Assembly (NCBI GenBank): GCA_922989275.2
Contig: OV277864.1
Location: 75,706,158-75,770,157, forward strand
Source of the DNA: Gari tellinella
Taxonomy: Eukaryota > Mollusca > Bivalvia > Cardiida > Psammobiidae
DNA length: 64,000 bases
Direction of reading: 5' to 3'
Position numbers and translations under genes: made by a program. The notes below the pieces were generated by a model. The model was not told where the DNA came from, searched no databases, and was given only the letters and a program-made list of their open reading frames with translations. Positions 54,183 through 63,867 of this stretch are shown in pieces (position 1 is the stretch's first letter; each line of letters starts with the position of its first letter).

Positions 54183-54265
54183 CGTAATGAGTGTCAAAGC
54201 GTTTGGATCCTGATTAGACGCCGCGTTATGCGGAGTCTAATCAGGATTCAAACTGTTTGCAAATA
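54183..54265. mobile_element. TTAA-B hairpin
   Basis: GAGTGTCAAAGCGTTTGG and hairpin TTAGACGCCGCGTTATGCGG / GTCTAATC. Both arms changed from GATGAG to GATTAG / CTAATC. Confidence 0.65.
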
Positions 54266-54609
54266 AATATTGTTCTACACAGGATTTTTGTCCTTTACTT
54301 TCATCTAGCTTTAGACTTTCACCTGCCTTTAACTGCCAAAGTTAAGCTTTTTGGGGCTGTTAAAACAGAGTGGTTATACTTTAGAAATGACGCTGTATAA
54401 ATGGCAACCAGTCACATTACATTAAACAAAGGAAGAACTCATGATATGGGTCAAAATTCAATCTTCCTAAAAAACATCAGTTATTAAATCGTTCATAACA
54501 GCTAGATATACCATCATGTATACAGTCATGTTTACAATGTTGGGCAGGCACATGGCTAAACAAAATACAGTCAAAACTGTAATAAGCAGTCACTCTTAAC
54601 TAGTAATGA

Positions 54610-54720
54610 AATAAAAATCCTTACTTCAAGTGACAGCTAAATGCATGATAAAAGTAAAGCAGAAAGCTCCTTTAGGAGCTTTTTGCTTTACTTTTGTCCT
54701 GCATTAAGCTGTACCTGTCT
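54610..54720. repeat. AATGCAG-type hairpin (AAAGCAG inner stem)
   Basis: AGCTAAATGCATGATAAAAG against CTTTTGTCCTGCATTAAGCT, inner AAAGCAGAAAGCTCC, loop TTTA. Confidence 0.65.
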
Positions 54721-55289
54721 TTAAATGTATCCCTATCAACCTCTTCAAAGAATGGATATGGCTTCTTAGTACAGGTTTTACTGTATCAGAAAAAAAAACC
54801 AACTTCAATACAATATGACAACAGTAGTCTTTTGTGCAGTATGTTGGAAATAAAACACTCTTGGTTACTCAAGCTTACAGAATTGCCTTTTGTTTAACAT
54901 TATCTTGATTTATGTCTATACAGTCATAACCCAATGTTCATACACAATGCATGTAGCCACACCTATAGCTATTATGAGATGTATCGGTAGCTTCAATATA
55001 GGATAAGAATAATATTAATGCAAAACAAGTTAATTTCAGGAGTTTTTTTCTATTTTACATTTTGCTCTGTTGTAAGCAACTATCTGTATTAAGCAAGCTT
55101 AATGCACCAAACAGGGCACCAAAATTGGTTGCTAAATAAGAGATAGACAGTAAAAGACAAGAAGCGGACTTTATCCTATTATCTCCTCCAACTGTAAACA
55201 CCCAGTATGATCTGCAGATATACAGTAAAACTCCTACAAATGGACGGCCATTCAATAAAGAAACGTACGCTATGGCAATCCCTATTCCC

Positions 55290-55382
55290 TAATATAGGTA
55301 AGTGCATAATGCAGGACACAAGTAATGCAGAAAGCTCCTATAGGAGCTTTCTGTATTACTTTTGATCTACATTAAAATGCAC
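55290..55382. repeat. AATGCAG-type hairpin
   Basis: TGCATAATGCAGGACACAAG against CTTTTGATCTACATTAAAAT, inner stem GCAGAAAGCTCC / GGAGCTTTCTG, loop TATA. Confidence 0.65.
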
Positions 55383-55530
55383 AACCTTTACAAATGACTG
55401 CAGAATCATCTCTTCTTCTGAGGACTTGGTTATACCACAGGTTTTATTATATACATTTTTCCCATAAATATTTTTTTGCATACATGAAACTTGAGAAACT
55501 AGGCATTCATATTTTGATGACGAGTTCAAC

Positions 55531-55723
55531 CAGAGCTCCAGATAAGAGGGAGTAAACTGCACAAATACAACATTTTCTCACTTATTTAAGCATCAAATCC
55601 TAAGGTGTTACTACTCATTAGAATTGTCTCTTCGAGACGATTCTAATGAGTAGTGACACCATAGGGTTTAAAGCAGAAATAAAGATTTTAGTTTTTTAAA
55701 ATACCCCCTTATCTGGAGCCCTG
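55531..55723. mobile_element. HA-D element, exact 7-bp duplication GTTCAAC
   Basis: The left end is CAGAGCTCCAGATAAGAG and the right end is CTTATCTGGAGCCCTG. GTTCAAC is repeated at 55524-55530 and 55724-55730. Hairpin with GTCTCTTCGAGAC loop. Confidence 0.9.
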
Positions 55724-55759
55724 GTTCAACCTTATTATTATGTTATCATCTAGCTTACT

Positions 55760-55981
55760 TTAACCCTTTCCCCCATAGCTTGTTTTCACTAAATGGTTGC
55801 TTAATGCAGGCTGAATGTAAAGCTTAATTTTAAGCTACAATCTGCTAGGATATTAGAAATATTTCCCATGGTGCATAGTCATGACTGTATAAAGTTTAAA
55901 CTCAGGAACTATTTTGAATCTTCTTTAGCGGACAAATGAATTAAAGGCGTAAAAATGTGTATTTATTGGGTAAAGGGTTAA
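55760..55981 (+). mobile_element. TTAA-A element, hairpin deleted
   Basis: The left end is TTAACCCTTTCCCCCATAGC and the right end is TATTGGGTAAAGGGTTAA. Confidence 0.75.
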
Positions 55982-56154
55982 ATCTAAGCCAATCTTGTTT
56001 TTAGCAACCATTTTTTTTTAATATAATAGAAGATCCATTTTCATTTTTTAACCCTTCCAACAGTGTAGACCTGGTGAGTATATTAAAGGCCTAATTGCAA
56101 AACCATTTGGATCCAAAGGTCACAGGTCACAGGCACCTCTGTGGAGGAACTGGT

Positions 56155-56418
56155 TTAATAACTCTTTCCTCCCTGAAACTTCAAATGGACAATCCCAGTT
56201 TCCATTTTAGTCTAGCCCATTTATGACTTTTAAGGGTTGTTTTTGTCAATGTTTGGCATTATGACAAACAATGAAGACCCAGATCAGAGGGCTCCATAAG
56301 GAGCCCTCTGATCTAGGTATTCACAGTTTGCATAGGACAAGTGCATGTTTCACATGTACACTGTTTGCAAAGGACGCCAATATGTGGGACTGCATGCATA
56401 TAGGGTTCAAAGGGTTAA
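56155..56418 (+). mobile_element. TTAA-C element (complete)
   Basis: Left end TTAATAACTCTTTCCTCCC with TGAAACTTCAAATGG; right end GGTTCAAAGGGTTAA. Hairpin ACAAACAATGAAGACCCAG with CTCCATAAGGAG loop. Confidence 0.8.
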
Positions 56419-56597
56419 CTTCAAGATTGACTGTGTTTTAATTTGCATTTATTGTACCCTATGAATAGCGAAACAGATATGATTGCATCTAGAATCATCT
56501 TGCAGGGAATCGTGACCCTTTCTGGGCGTGGGGCAAGATACATCAGGGCTCACAAAGCACCCTGATGACAGTTAGTGCAGAACAAAACACCTACTGG

Positions 56598-56789
56598 CAG
56601 GGCTCCAGATAAGGGGGGTATTTCAAAATCTAAAATCTTTATTTCTCAATTAAACCCTATGGTGTCACTACTCATTAGAATCGTCTCGAAGAGACGATTC
56701 TAATGAGTAGTAACACCATGGGATTTGGTGGTAAAATGAGTGAGAAGTGTTGGATTTGTTCAATTAACCCCCTCTTATCTGTAGCCCTG
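56598..56789. mobile_element. HA-D element, 6-bp duplication TACTGG
   Basis: The left end is CAGGGCTCCAGATAAGGG and the right end is CTTATCTGTAGCCCTG. TACTGG is repeated at 56592-56597 and 56790-56795. Perfect hairpin GTGTCACTACTCATTAGAAT with GTCTCGAAGAGAC. Confidence 0.88.
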
Positions 56790-56869
56790 TACTGGTTTAG
56801 AAGAAATGATGTTGTTTTATCACATGCGTCAATCATTTTGTTCCCACCCAACTGTGTTTTTATACCCAT

Positions 56870-56960
56870 TACTCCATATAGATACACATTTCTACACTTT
56901 TAATTTATTCCTCTTCTGAAGAAATAATGCTTATGTCATCATACCAAAAATTTAAAGGGT
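56870..56960 (-). mobile_element. TTAA-A left fragment
   Basis: CCCATTACTCCATATAGATAC, then CTTTTAATTTATTCCTC. The rest is missing. Confidence 0.6.
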
Positions 56961-57222
56961 TTAATCAAACACGGAACAATCTGATTGAATGAAAAGAGAC
57001 AAATAATTATGATATATTCTCATATTTTTACAATTTTAATTTCTGTTCTGCTGATCTACCTGCCATGTTATATGTTTACTTTAAAATTAAGCTAACATGT
57101 GATATAGGTACAAGGATGATCTATGTAATATTTTTTGCCATATAAAGATGATTTACAGTGTATAACGACTCTCTCTTGTATACAGTGGTGGCTATGATAT
57201 AATGTTGTCATTTATTTTACAG

Positions 57223-57267
57223 CTGACTTCTCAAGTGCATCCGGTCCATTACCTATGACAGCTTCAG
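57223..57267 (+). CDS. Candidate 45-bp microexon (weak)
   Basis: A pyrimidine-rich tract and TTTTACAG end at 57222, and GTATTGATG begins at 57268. The enclosed 45 bp keeps frame and in one frame reads DFSSASGPLPMTAS, a low-complexity Ser-rich linker. It lies in one of the few repeat-poor patches. No partner exon was recognised, so it may be chance. Confidence 0.2.
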
Positions 57268-57373
57268 GTATTGATGTATAAAATGGGATGAGATAGTATG
57301 ATATGTTAGAAATTAGTGTATTCATATAGCAATTCCGCAGGTCATTTCGGTGTGTTATATACAAACATGTAAT

Positions 57374-57640
57374 GTCAGTTACCATACAGTGGAGAAGACA
57401 CTATACTTTCCTGTTTAAATGATGCTAAACGTTTAAATGATGCTAAATGCAAACAAAAATTAATACAATAATATGTAGAAAATGTCAACCTTTTGAAAAT
57501 GATAATGATTTAATTTTATCTGATTGGCAAACAGTTTAGAGCCTGATCAGATGTCGATTTACCCATCATCTAATCTAATGACTACTTAAGACATATATAA
57601 TTGTTTCAGAATAAACACATTTACTGGCAAAGAATTATAT
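57374..57640. mobile_element. TA-2-related element, decayed
   Basis: The left end is TACAGTGGAGAAGACAC with TTTCCTGTTTAAATGATGC. A CAAACAGTTTAGAGCCTGAT arm lies near 57528. The right end is not found. Confidence 0.5.
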
Positions 57641-58288
57641 CTTTCCAACATATAATAACACAATCTAGGTAGATGGTGCCATTAAATATGCAAGGGTGTT
57701 TCCCTGTCATAATAAATCCTCTTTTTCATCGTCAAAGCAGTTATTAAGTTGCATAATGCATGGGAAGCTTTAAAGGCAAGTTGCTGCTCAATGAAGGATA
57801 AAAGTAATATGGATATATAATGTCTTATTAATATTGTCTTTGCTGAAAAACACATAATATATCATATTTCTCCCTGCATTACTGTCAAATATGGGTAAGA
57901 TGCAACTTTGCACTATGCAGCTTCAATGATGGCATAACACAGGTTTGACTTAGTTTTGGGCTTAATGAATGACTACTATATGATTCAGTGGCTTATTAAA
58001 TCCACTGGCATAAAACCAGGAATCTGAATCTCTGACTGGCCTAGGGATACAGGAGAAATTTGAACAGTTCAAGGTCACAGAGTTCCTAGCTCCTAGTCGA
58101 TGGTCTGAATCTCTGGGACTTGTAGGTCCGTGGAAAATACCTTCTTTCATGCGAGAGCTCCATCAATTATTTCTTTCAATCCATAAAACTGTCTGTACCA
58201 TGTGGATATACTACAGCAATATACTGATGGACCCTGATTTAGCCCTTACCCATACATTCTTTAATTGATTTAGCCCTTACCCTTACAT

Positions 58289-58512
58289 TCTATAATTAGC
58301 TTTTTGCATGCTGGGTAATTTTTTGTCGTCTGCAATGATTGTTGTCTGCTATTGCTCTAAAAATGAGAATTTTCAAAATTTTCTTTTGAAATCAAGGTCA
58401 GTGTCAAACAGTTTGGATCCTGATGAGATGCCATGTTACATGGCATCTCATCAGGATCTAAACTGTTTGAAAAGGTTGTCATGGTTTCTTCGCCACCATG
58501 CTAAGAGCTAAC
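58289..58512 (+). mobile_element. TTAA-B element
   Basis: The left end is AGCTTTTTGCATGCTGGG and the right end is CACCATGCTAAGAGCTAA. Perfect hairpin with inner GATGCCATGTTACATGGCATC, a compensated form of GACGCCGCG. Confidence 0.82.
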
Positions 58513-58881
58513 TTTCCCTGCTTGTTTGCATGTATGTTAAAGACAGGTGGCTACTTTGAGCAGACTGAAAGTATATAACTTTAATCACTATGAGAGAGTT
58601 CTGCTTCACTTTCATCCTGCTCTTGGCAGTCACTTGTCACAATATATAAAATAGTTCCAGTAAGGGTCTCAATTAGAACACTTTGTAGAAACCTAGCTTA
58701 TACGATATAGTTCCATGAGGAAACGGTAAAGGCATAAAACATGTAAAAGGCACTTCTGTGGGTGCAAAGAGTTAACCAGCAACAATTCAAACATATATCA
58801 CTTTAATCATACTCTCTGCAGACAGATATATACAAATTGACTAGATTTTATATTCAGTATGCACCGACAAAACAACCCATG

Positions 58882-59128
58882 TTAACCCTTTACCCCATAG
58901 CCTGTTTCTAGTTTTGAAAATAGTTGATTACTTAAAGCAGGTTGAAAGTAAAGCAGAATGCGCCTTAAGGCGCATTCTGCTTTACTTTCAGCCTGCTTTA
59001 AGCTACAACCTAACAGAACAAAGAAAATATTCCTAATGATACATATTCACGACTGTTTAAATTGGAACTATTTTCTCTAGCGGAGGAATAAAGTGAATCT
59101 GCTAAAAGGCGCTTCTATGGGGGAAAGG
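58882..59128 (+). mobile_element. TTAA-A element with HSE-rep at its right end
   Basis: The left end is TTAACCCTTTACCCCATAGC. Perfect GCGCCTTAAGGCGC hairpin. The right end is CTATGGGGGAAAGG, then HSE-rep instead of GTTAA. Confidence 0.8.
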
Positions 59129-59378
59129 TGTTCAAGAATTTTAGAATATTCATGAACATTCAATGGTCGCTTCTAGAATTGTTCTAGAGCTTCAAGAATT
59201 ACTTTACACACTCTACAAAAGGAGTTCAAGAAGTTTTGTAATTCTAGAACAATGGTTTTAAAAACATAAAAGTTCTAGAATTTTTGCAGAATATTCATGA
59301 ACATTAAATGGCCACTTCTAGAATTGCTCATGAATATTCAAAAATTATTCTGGACTAGTTCTAGAATTATTCAATACC
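59129..59378. repeat. HSE-rep copy 2
   Basis: Homologous to 42977-43232. It contains a perfect four-unit heat-shock element (GAA 59144, TTC 59149, GAA 59154, TTC 59159), a perfect three-unit one (GAA 59289, TTC 59294, GAA 59299) and several TTCTAGAA dimers. No inverted ends or coding sequence. Confidence 0.8.
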
Positions 59379-60164
59379 ATCCCACAGGGGAAGTATTTGG
59401 AATTTTGCGAAAAAGCGTTTAGAGTGGGGAGTAGACATTATGAGACATTCATATTAACCTTTAGTGAATGTAGCTCTCAGCTTGACATGTATTTATATCT
59501 AAGTGGTTTTCATCCTAGCTGCTTGGTGCTCTAATAATCATTGTCTGCATGTTTACTTAATAAATTAATTTATCACATAAACGTGCAAAATATAGAGGGC
59601 CGTAAAAATCGTATGGCCCACTGGGCATATATTTTATACTAATTTTCGAATCACCAAAATACTGTATTACTACGCCGACTTTAAATCAGTTAAGAAAATC
59701 TAGACAAAATAAGATCACCACTAGGGTTTTAAAACATTTCCAAGTGTCCTAAAAACATTATCCCGAGCAGTCCCGCAAACTCAGGCTGCAAATTAGGCTA
59801 TATGTAGAGCTCTGTTATAACAGTGACTCAGACAGTTTTTCAAATTTAGACGTTACAATGATGATGACGTCGTGTTGCTATAACGACGTTATTTGAAAAC
59901 AAAACTTGACTCTAACTGTCAAATGATCAATTTTAGTCAGTTAGAACAGTTTTAAATTAAATATTAATTTAAAATTTGAATATGGTATCGGAGAAGTCTT
60001 TTCGCAACACATTGATGTTGATTTTCTTTATTTTAGTTTGATGTGTTTTTATCTACGGATGAATAAAACCAAATAACGCCTATGACGAATCGTTTTCCTA
60101 AGAGCCGAGGGCAAAAGTGAAAGTAAGACCGTTCGGATTTTCGCGTCATTTGGTGTTTATGTGA

Positions 60165-60330
60165 TAAATAGGATATCAAATTCGTGTTTTTTCAGTAATA
60201 AATTTATTGAACTCGTTGGATAAAAATGATATGTTGCTCGCCAAGGCTCGCAAAATATAATTTTATCCAACTCGTTCAATAAATTCATTACTGAAAAAAC
60301 ACTCATTCAATATCCTCTATATATTTTTCA
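60165..60330. mobile_element. Foldback element
   Basis: AGGATATCAAATTCGTG, TTTTTTCAGTAATAAATTTA and GAACTCGTTGGATAAAA are mirrored by TTTTATCCAACTCGTTC, TAAATTCATTACTGAAAAAA and CATTCAATATCCT. Loop GCTCGCCAAGGCTCGC. Confidence 0.75.
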
Positions 60331-60356
60331 TTTGTGAATGTTTGCCAAAGACAATT

Positions 60357-60676
60357 TTAACCCATTACTCCATAGATACACCTTTTTATGCAAAATAGTT
60401 GCAATTTATAGTCATGAATGTGCACCATGAGAAATATTTTCTGTAATTCCTTGCTTAAAGAAGGCTGAAAGTAAATTTAAGCAGAATACTCTTTAAGAAG
60501 CATTCTATATTTTTCTTTCAATCTGCTTAAAGTAAACTTCTTATAAGATGATCGCTTCAAGAAGGCTGAAAGTAAAGCAGAATGCGCTTTCAAGCGCATT
60601 CTGCTTTACTTTCAACCTGCTTCAAGTGGTCACTTGCCTTCATAACTAGAAATAGGTTATTGAGTAAAGGATTGAA
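60357..60676 (-). mobile_element. TTAA-A element with two hairpins
   Basis: The left end is TTAACCCATTACTCCATAG. A decayed hairpin at about 60468-60530 is followed by a second perfect one at 60560-60625 (AATGCGCTTTCAAGCGCATT). The right end AGGTTATTGAGTAAAGGATTG is worn. Confidence 0.7.
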
Positions 60677-60689
60677 GCAGACATCACTT

Positions 60690-60936
60690 CAGGGGCCCGT
60701 TTTACTAAACAACTTACGCAAAATTTTTGCGTAAGTCAAAATCGTTTAACTCTTATTTTTCTATTATAAATGTTTGCAAACAGCAAATAGCCAGACCAGA
60801 GGACGCGCTAAAAGCGCATCCTCTGATCTGGCTATTTGCTGTTTGTAGCAAGTGATAATAAAAAATATAAATTAAAATTTAAAATTTTGACTTACGCAAA
60901 ATTTTTGCGTAAGTAGTTTAGTAAAACGGGCCCCTG
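60690..60936. mobile_element. GC-type MITE carrying a CAAACAG-type hairpin
   Basis: The ends CAGGGGCCCGTTTTACTAAA and TTTAGTAAAACGGGCCCCTG are exact inverted copies. ACTTACGCAAAATTTTTGCG lies just inside both ends. The centre (about 60772-60847) is a perfect hairpin GCAAACAGCAAATAGCCAG with inner AGGACGCGC / GCGCATCCT. Confidence 0.85.
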
Positions 60937-61040
60937 GACTACAAGGGTTAAACTGTTCCAAGAGACCGAGACCATCTATCAGAAACTTTTACTGCTGCCA
61001 TTTCCTTAGCTACTACCATATACTGCCACAACAATGTTTC

Positions 61041-61266
61041 TTAACTCTTTGCATGCTGGGTAATTTTTTCTGTCAGCAACAACTGTCGTCTGCTACTGTT
61101 CTAAATTAGAATTTTCAAAATTTCTTTTAAATTCAGGATCAGTGAGGCAAACAGTTTAGATCCTGATGAGACGCCGCGTTACGCGGTGTCTCATCTGGAT
61201 CCAAACTGTTTGCATAGATAATTAATCACTGTAGGATATATCCATCGCTAGCATGGTAAGAGTTAA
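61041..61266 (+). mobile_element. TTAA-B element (complete)
   Basis: The left end is TTAACTCTTTGCATGCTGGG and the right end is GCTAGCATGGTAAGAGTTAA. Hairpin GACGCCGCGTTACGCGGTGTC with one mismatch. Confidence 0.88.
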
Positions 61267-61349
61267 CCCTGGAAAAATGAATGAAATGTTGTCTGCTAGA
61301 AATATATTGTCTTGTGAACGTCTAATAATGATTCTTTCTTCTCAAAATA

Positions 61350-61440
61350 CAAATTTCCACACAATCAGTTTTGATTCTGATCTTATGCCAATTAAGTCAC
61401 TCAACTTCTGACCTGGATCAAAACTGTTTGCGCAGGTCTT
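61350..61440. mobile_element. TTAA-B hairpin relic
   Basis: ATCAGTTTTGATTCTGATCT against CTGGATCAAAACTGTTTGCG. Confidence 0.5.
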
Positions 61441-61660
61441 TTAATACTCAGGTATTCCTGCATTTAAAAGGCTTACCCAAACAATAAAACTTTAGCGCTT
61501 CAGTATTGACTATGTTCTGGAAGAGAGTCAATATCCCGGTGCCTATCAATGTTCCAGTTTAGAAGTCATCAGCCTTTCTCCTATGTAATGTAACATATTA
61601 GGCCAAGTCTCCAAAACAACAGTATGTTTCTCTGTCTAAAACATGTAAGTGCAAATTTTA

Positions 61661-61853
61661 CAGAGCTCCAGAAAGGGGGAGTATTTCAAAAACTAAAATC
61701 TTTATTTCTGCTTAAAACCCTATGGTGTGACTACTCATTAGAATCGTCTCTTCGAGACCATTCTAATGAGTAGTCACACCACAGGATTTGCTGCTAAAAT
61801 GAGTGAGAAAATGATGGATTTGATCAGTTTACTCCCCTTTATCTGGAGCCCTG
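61661..61853. mobile_element. HA-D element
   Basis: The left end is CAGAGCTCCAGAAAGGG and the right end is CTTTATCTGGAGCCCTG. Hairpin GAATCGTCTCTTCGAGACCATTC with one mismatch. Confidence 0.83.
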
Positions 61854-61899
61854 AATTTACATGCAATTTGTTTCTCTGGAAACACCAATATTATTATTC

Positions 61900-62340
61900 A
61901 ACCGATTTTTCCATAAATAATAATATAAGCCTTGTAATATGCCTTTTATTTATTCCTCAAGTGAAGAAAATAGTTCAATTTACACAGTCATAAATATGAA
62001 CCATAAGAAATATTTTCCATATCTTAGCAGATTGTAGATTAAAGCAGGCTGAAAGTAAAGCAGAATGTGCCTTCAGGCACATTCTGCTTTACTCTCAACC
62101 CGCTTTAAGTGGTCATCTGTCTTTTCGAAACTAGAAACAACTGCTTGGTAAAGTTTATGACTGAATAAAGTAAACTCATTTTCTTTACCGGAGGAATAAA
62201 ATAAAGGCGTAAAAAGGCATTATGGGGTAGTGGTACAACCATTCTGCTAAAAATACTTTCAACCTGCTTTAAGCCGTCCATCTGATAAGAAAAATATATG
62301 ACTATAAATTGGAATTATTTTTAAGGGGTAATGGGTTAAA
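61900..62340. mobile_element. TTAA-A cluster, two overlapping or rearranged copies
   Basis: A perfect hairpin (about 62040-62108, GTGCCTTCAGGCAC) with TATTTATTCCTCAAGTGAAG on the left. On the right are GAGGAATAAAATAAAGGCGT, CATTATGGGGTAGTGG and a further right end AAGGGGTAATGGGTTAA at 62338. Confidence 0.65.
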
Positions 62341-62879
62341 GGGACTGCATGATGTTGATTTCAATATGGTTCAGCTTTCTGCTGCTGCAGTCCTTGGCAT
62401 ACATAGAGACCTTGAACAACCCTATCTGATTTAACTAGCACAATTATTCCAATCCCCCATTCTGAATTTCTGCAGAGAAAAAAAAAACCCTGATTCTATG
62501 GAAAAATATTTATATTTAATGCAGCACTCCGGGGAAATATGGAGATGTTACCAAGGAAACTATTTGTCTTACATGACACTTCGACATAATAAATTGTTTT
62601 CTGGCCCCTGACTGGCTTCAGCAAAACTCTTAACCCTTATAATGGGAGAAACTGAAGATCGGTGGAATTAATAAACATTTTTGACTCAGACCAGTCAGCC
62701 AGTAGGTGTCCAAGTGAGCAGGGTCTGCATAGTTTGTCAACAGAACTTTTTTATGTTGGAATTAATTGAGAATTAAAATGTGTTAAGTTCTTAATTAGTA
62801 TGATAGCAGTGAAACCATGATTTGCATTTTCAGTTTTTATTCTGATGAGACCCTGCATTGTTTTGACACTCTGCATGCA

Positions 62880-63350
62880 TACCCTGCAAAATAGTGTAAT
62901 ATGTGCAAACAGTGTAGACCCTGGTCTGAGTTATGGCCCCTGCATGATCCTTCTGATCAGTGTAACTGCAATGTTTGTTATTTTGCAATATATATGCATG
63001 TATTGTTAAAATCAACCCCGATCAGTCATAAATGGACTGGACTTCATTTGAAACTTAAATTGCCCATTAATCCATTACCCCATAAATACGCCTTTTTACG
63101 TTTTTGATTAATTCCTCCACTGAAGAAAATAGTTCCATTTTATACAGTCATGAAAGTACAAAATAAGAAATATTTCTTATATCCTAGCTAGCAGATAATT
63201 ATAATAGCTTAAAACAGGTTGAAAGTAAAGCAGAATGTGCCTCAAGGCACATTCTGCTTTACTTTTTACTTGTTTTAAGTAGTCAATCTTTTTTTAAAAC
63301 TAGAAACAGGCTATGGGATAATGGGTTAAAGTTTCAGGGGTGAATGAGTT
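62880..63350 (-). mobile_element. TTAA-C element split by a TTAA-A insertion
   Basis: GTGCAAACAGTGTAGACCC, AAATGGACTGGACTTC and AATTGCCCATTAA come before 63070. AAGTTTCAGGGGTGAATGAG continues after 63329. The family sequence TTGTCCATTTGAAGTTTCAG runs across this junction, so the insertion is at an internal site that became TTAA. Confidence 0.65.
63067..63329 (-). mobile_element. TTAA-A element nested in TTAA-C
   Basis: The left end is TTAATCCATTACCCCATAAA and the right end is CTATGGGATAATGGGTTAA. Perfect GTGCCTCAAGGCAC hairpin. Confidence 0.83.
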
Positions 63351-63365
63351 GAAAGCTCAAGGTCT

Positions 63366-63449
63366 GTGAACACTGGTGGGAGGTTGACAGACTACATGCC
63401 TTAAGGAGAACACTGGTGGGAGGTTGACAGACTACATGCCTTAAGGAGA
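63366..63449. repeat. Exact tandem duplication of ~42 bp
   Basis: GAACACTGGTGGGAGGTTGA, CAGACTACATGCC and TTAAGGAG occur twice in a row without mismatch. Confidence 0.92.
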
Positions 63450-63542
63450 CTCACAGCCACAACAGAAACTGACTGACAAATTGCCATTTATTATTGTGTT
63501 TTCTGGAGAATATTCAGCGGGGAAGATGGTAGTCTTGCCCAT

Positions 63543-63735
63543 TTAACCCATTACTCAATCTATAGCCTGTTTGTAAATTCTGAGAACAGGTGACCACTTA
63601 AAGCAAGTTGAAATTAAAGCAGCCATTAAGGCCCATTCTGCTTTACTTTCAGCCTGCTTTAAGCTACCATCTGCTAAGACAAAGGAAATATTTCTTATGA
63701 TACATATTCATGACTGTATAAACTATAAATAGTAA
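63543..63735 (+). mobile_element. TTAA-A element, right end replaced by TTAA-B
   Basis: The left end is TTAACCCATTACTCAATC. Hairpin GCAGCCATTAAGGCCC is decayed. The sequence switches to TTAA-B after GACTGTATAAACTATAAAT. Confidence 0.65.
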
Positions 63736-63866
63736 ACATAAGGATTTCCTTTCAAAACAGGGTCAGAGTGTCAAACAGTTTGGAGCCTGATGAGATCTCA
63801 TCAAGATCCAAACTGTTTGCTAAGGTAATCACTGTGGGACATATCTGCCGCTAGCATGCAAAAGTT
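63735..63866 (+). mobile_element. TTAA-B element, left end missing
   Basis: AGGGTCAGAGTGTCAAACAG, hairpin centre reduced to GATGAGATCTCATC, and the right end CCGCTAGCATGCAAAAG. Confidence 0.7.
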
Positions 63867-63867
63867 T

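Larger units (their letters stand above)
53577..54318. repeat. Direct repeat ~42 bp, ~700 bp apart
   Basis: TCTACACAGGATTTTTGTCC followed by TTTCATCTAGCTTTAGACT occurs at about 53576-53618 and 54274-54317. Confidence 0.75.

Noticed and set aside
57962..58150. 62-codon minus-strand frame
   Set aside because: No recognised motif or splice context. The sequence contains repeated GATTCAGA-type words that suggest a decayed repeat.
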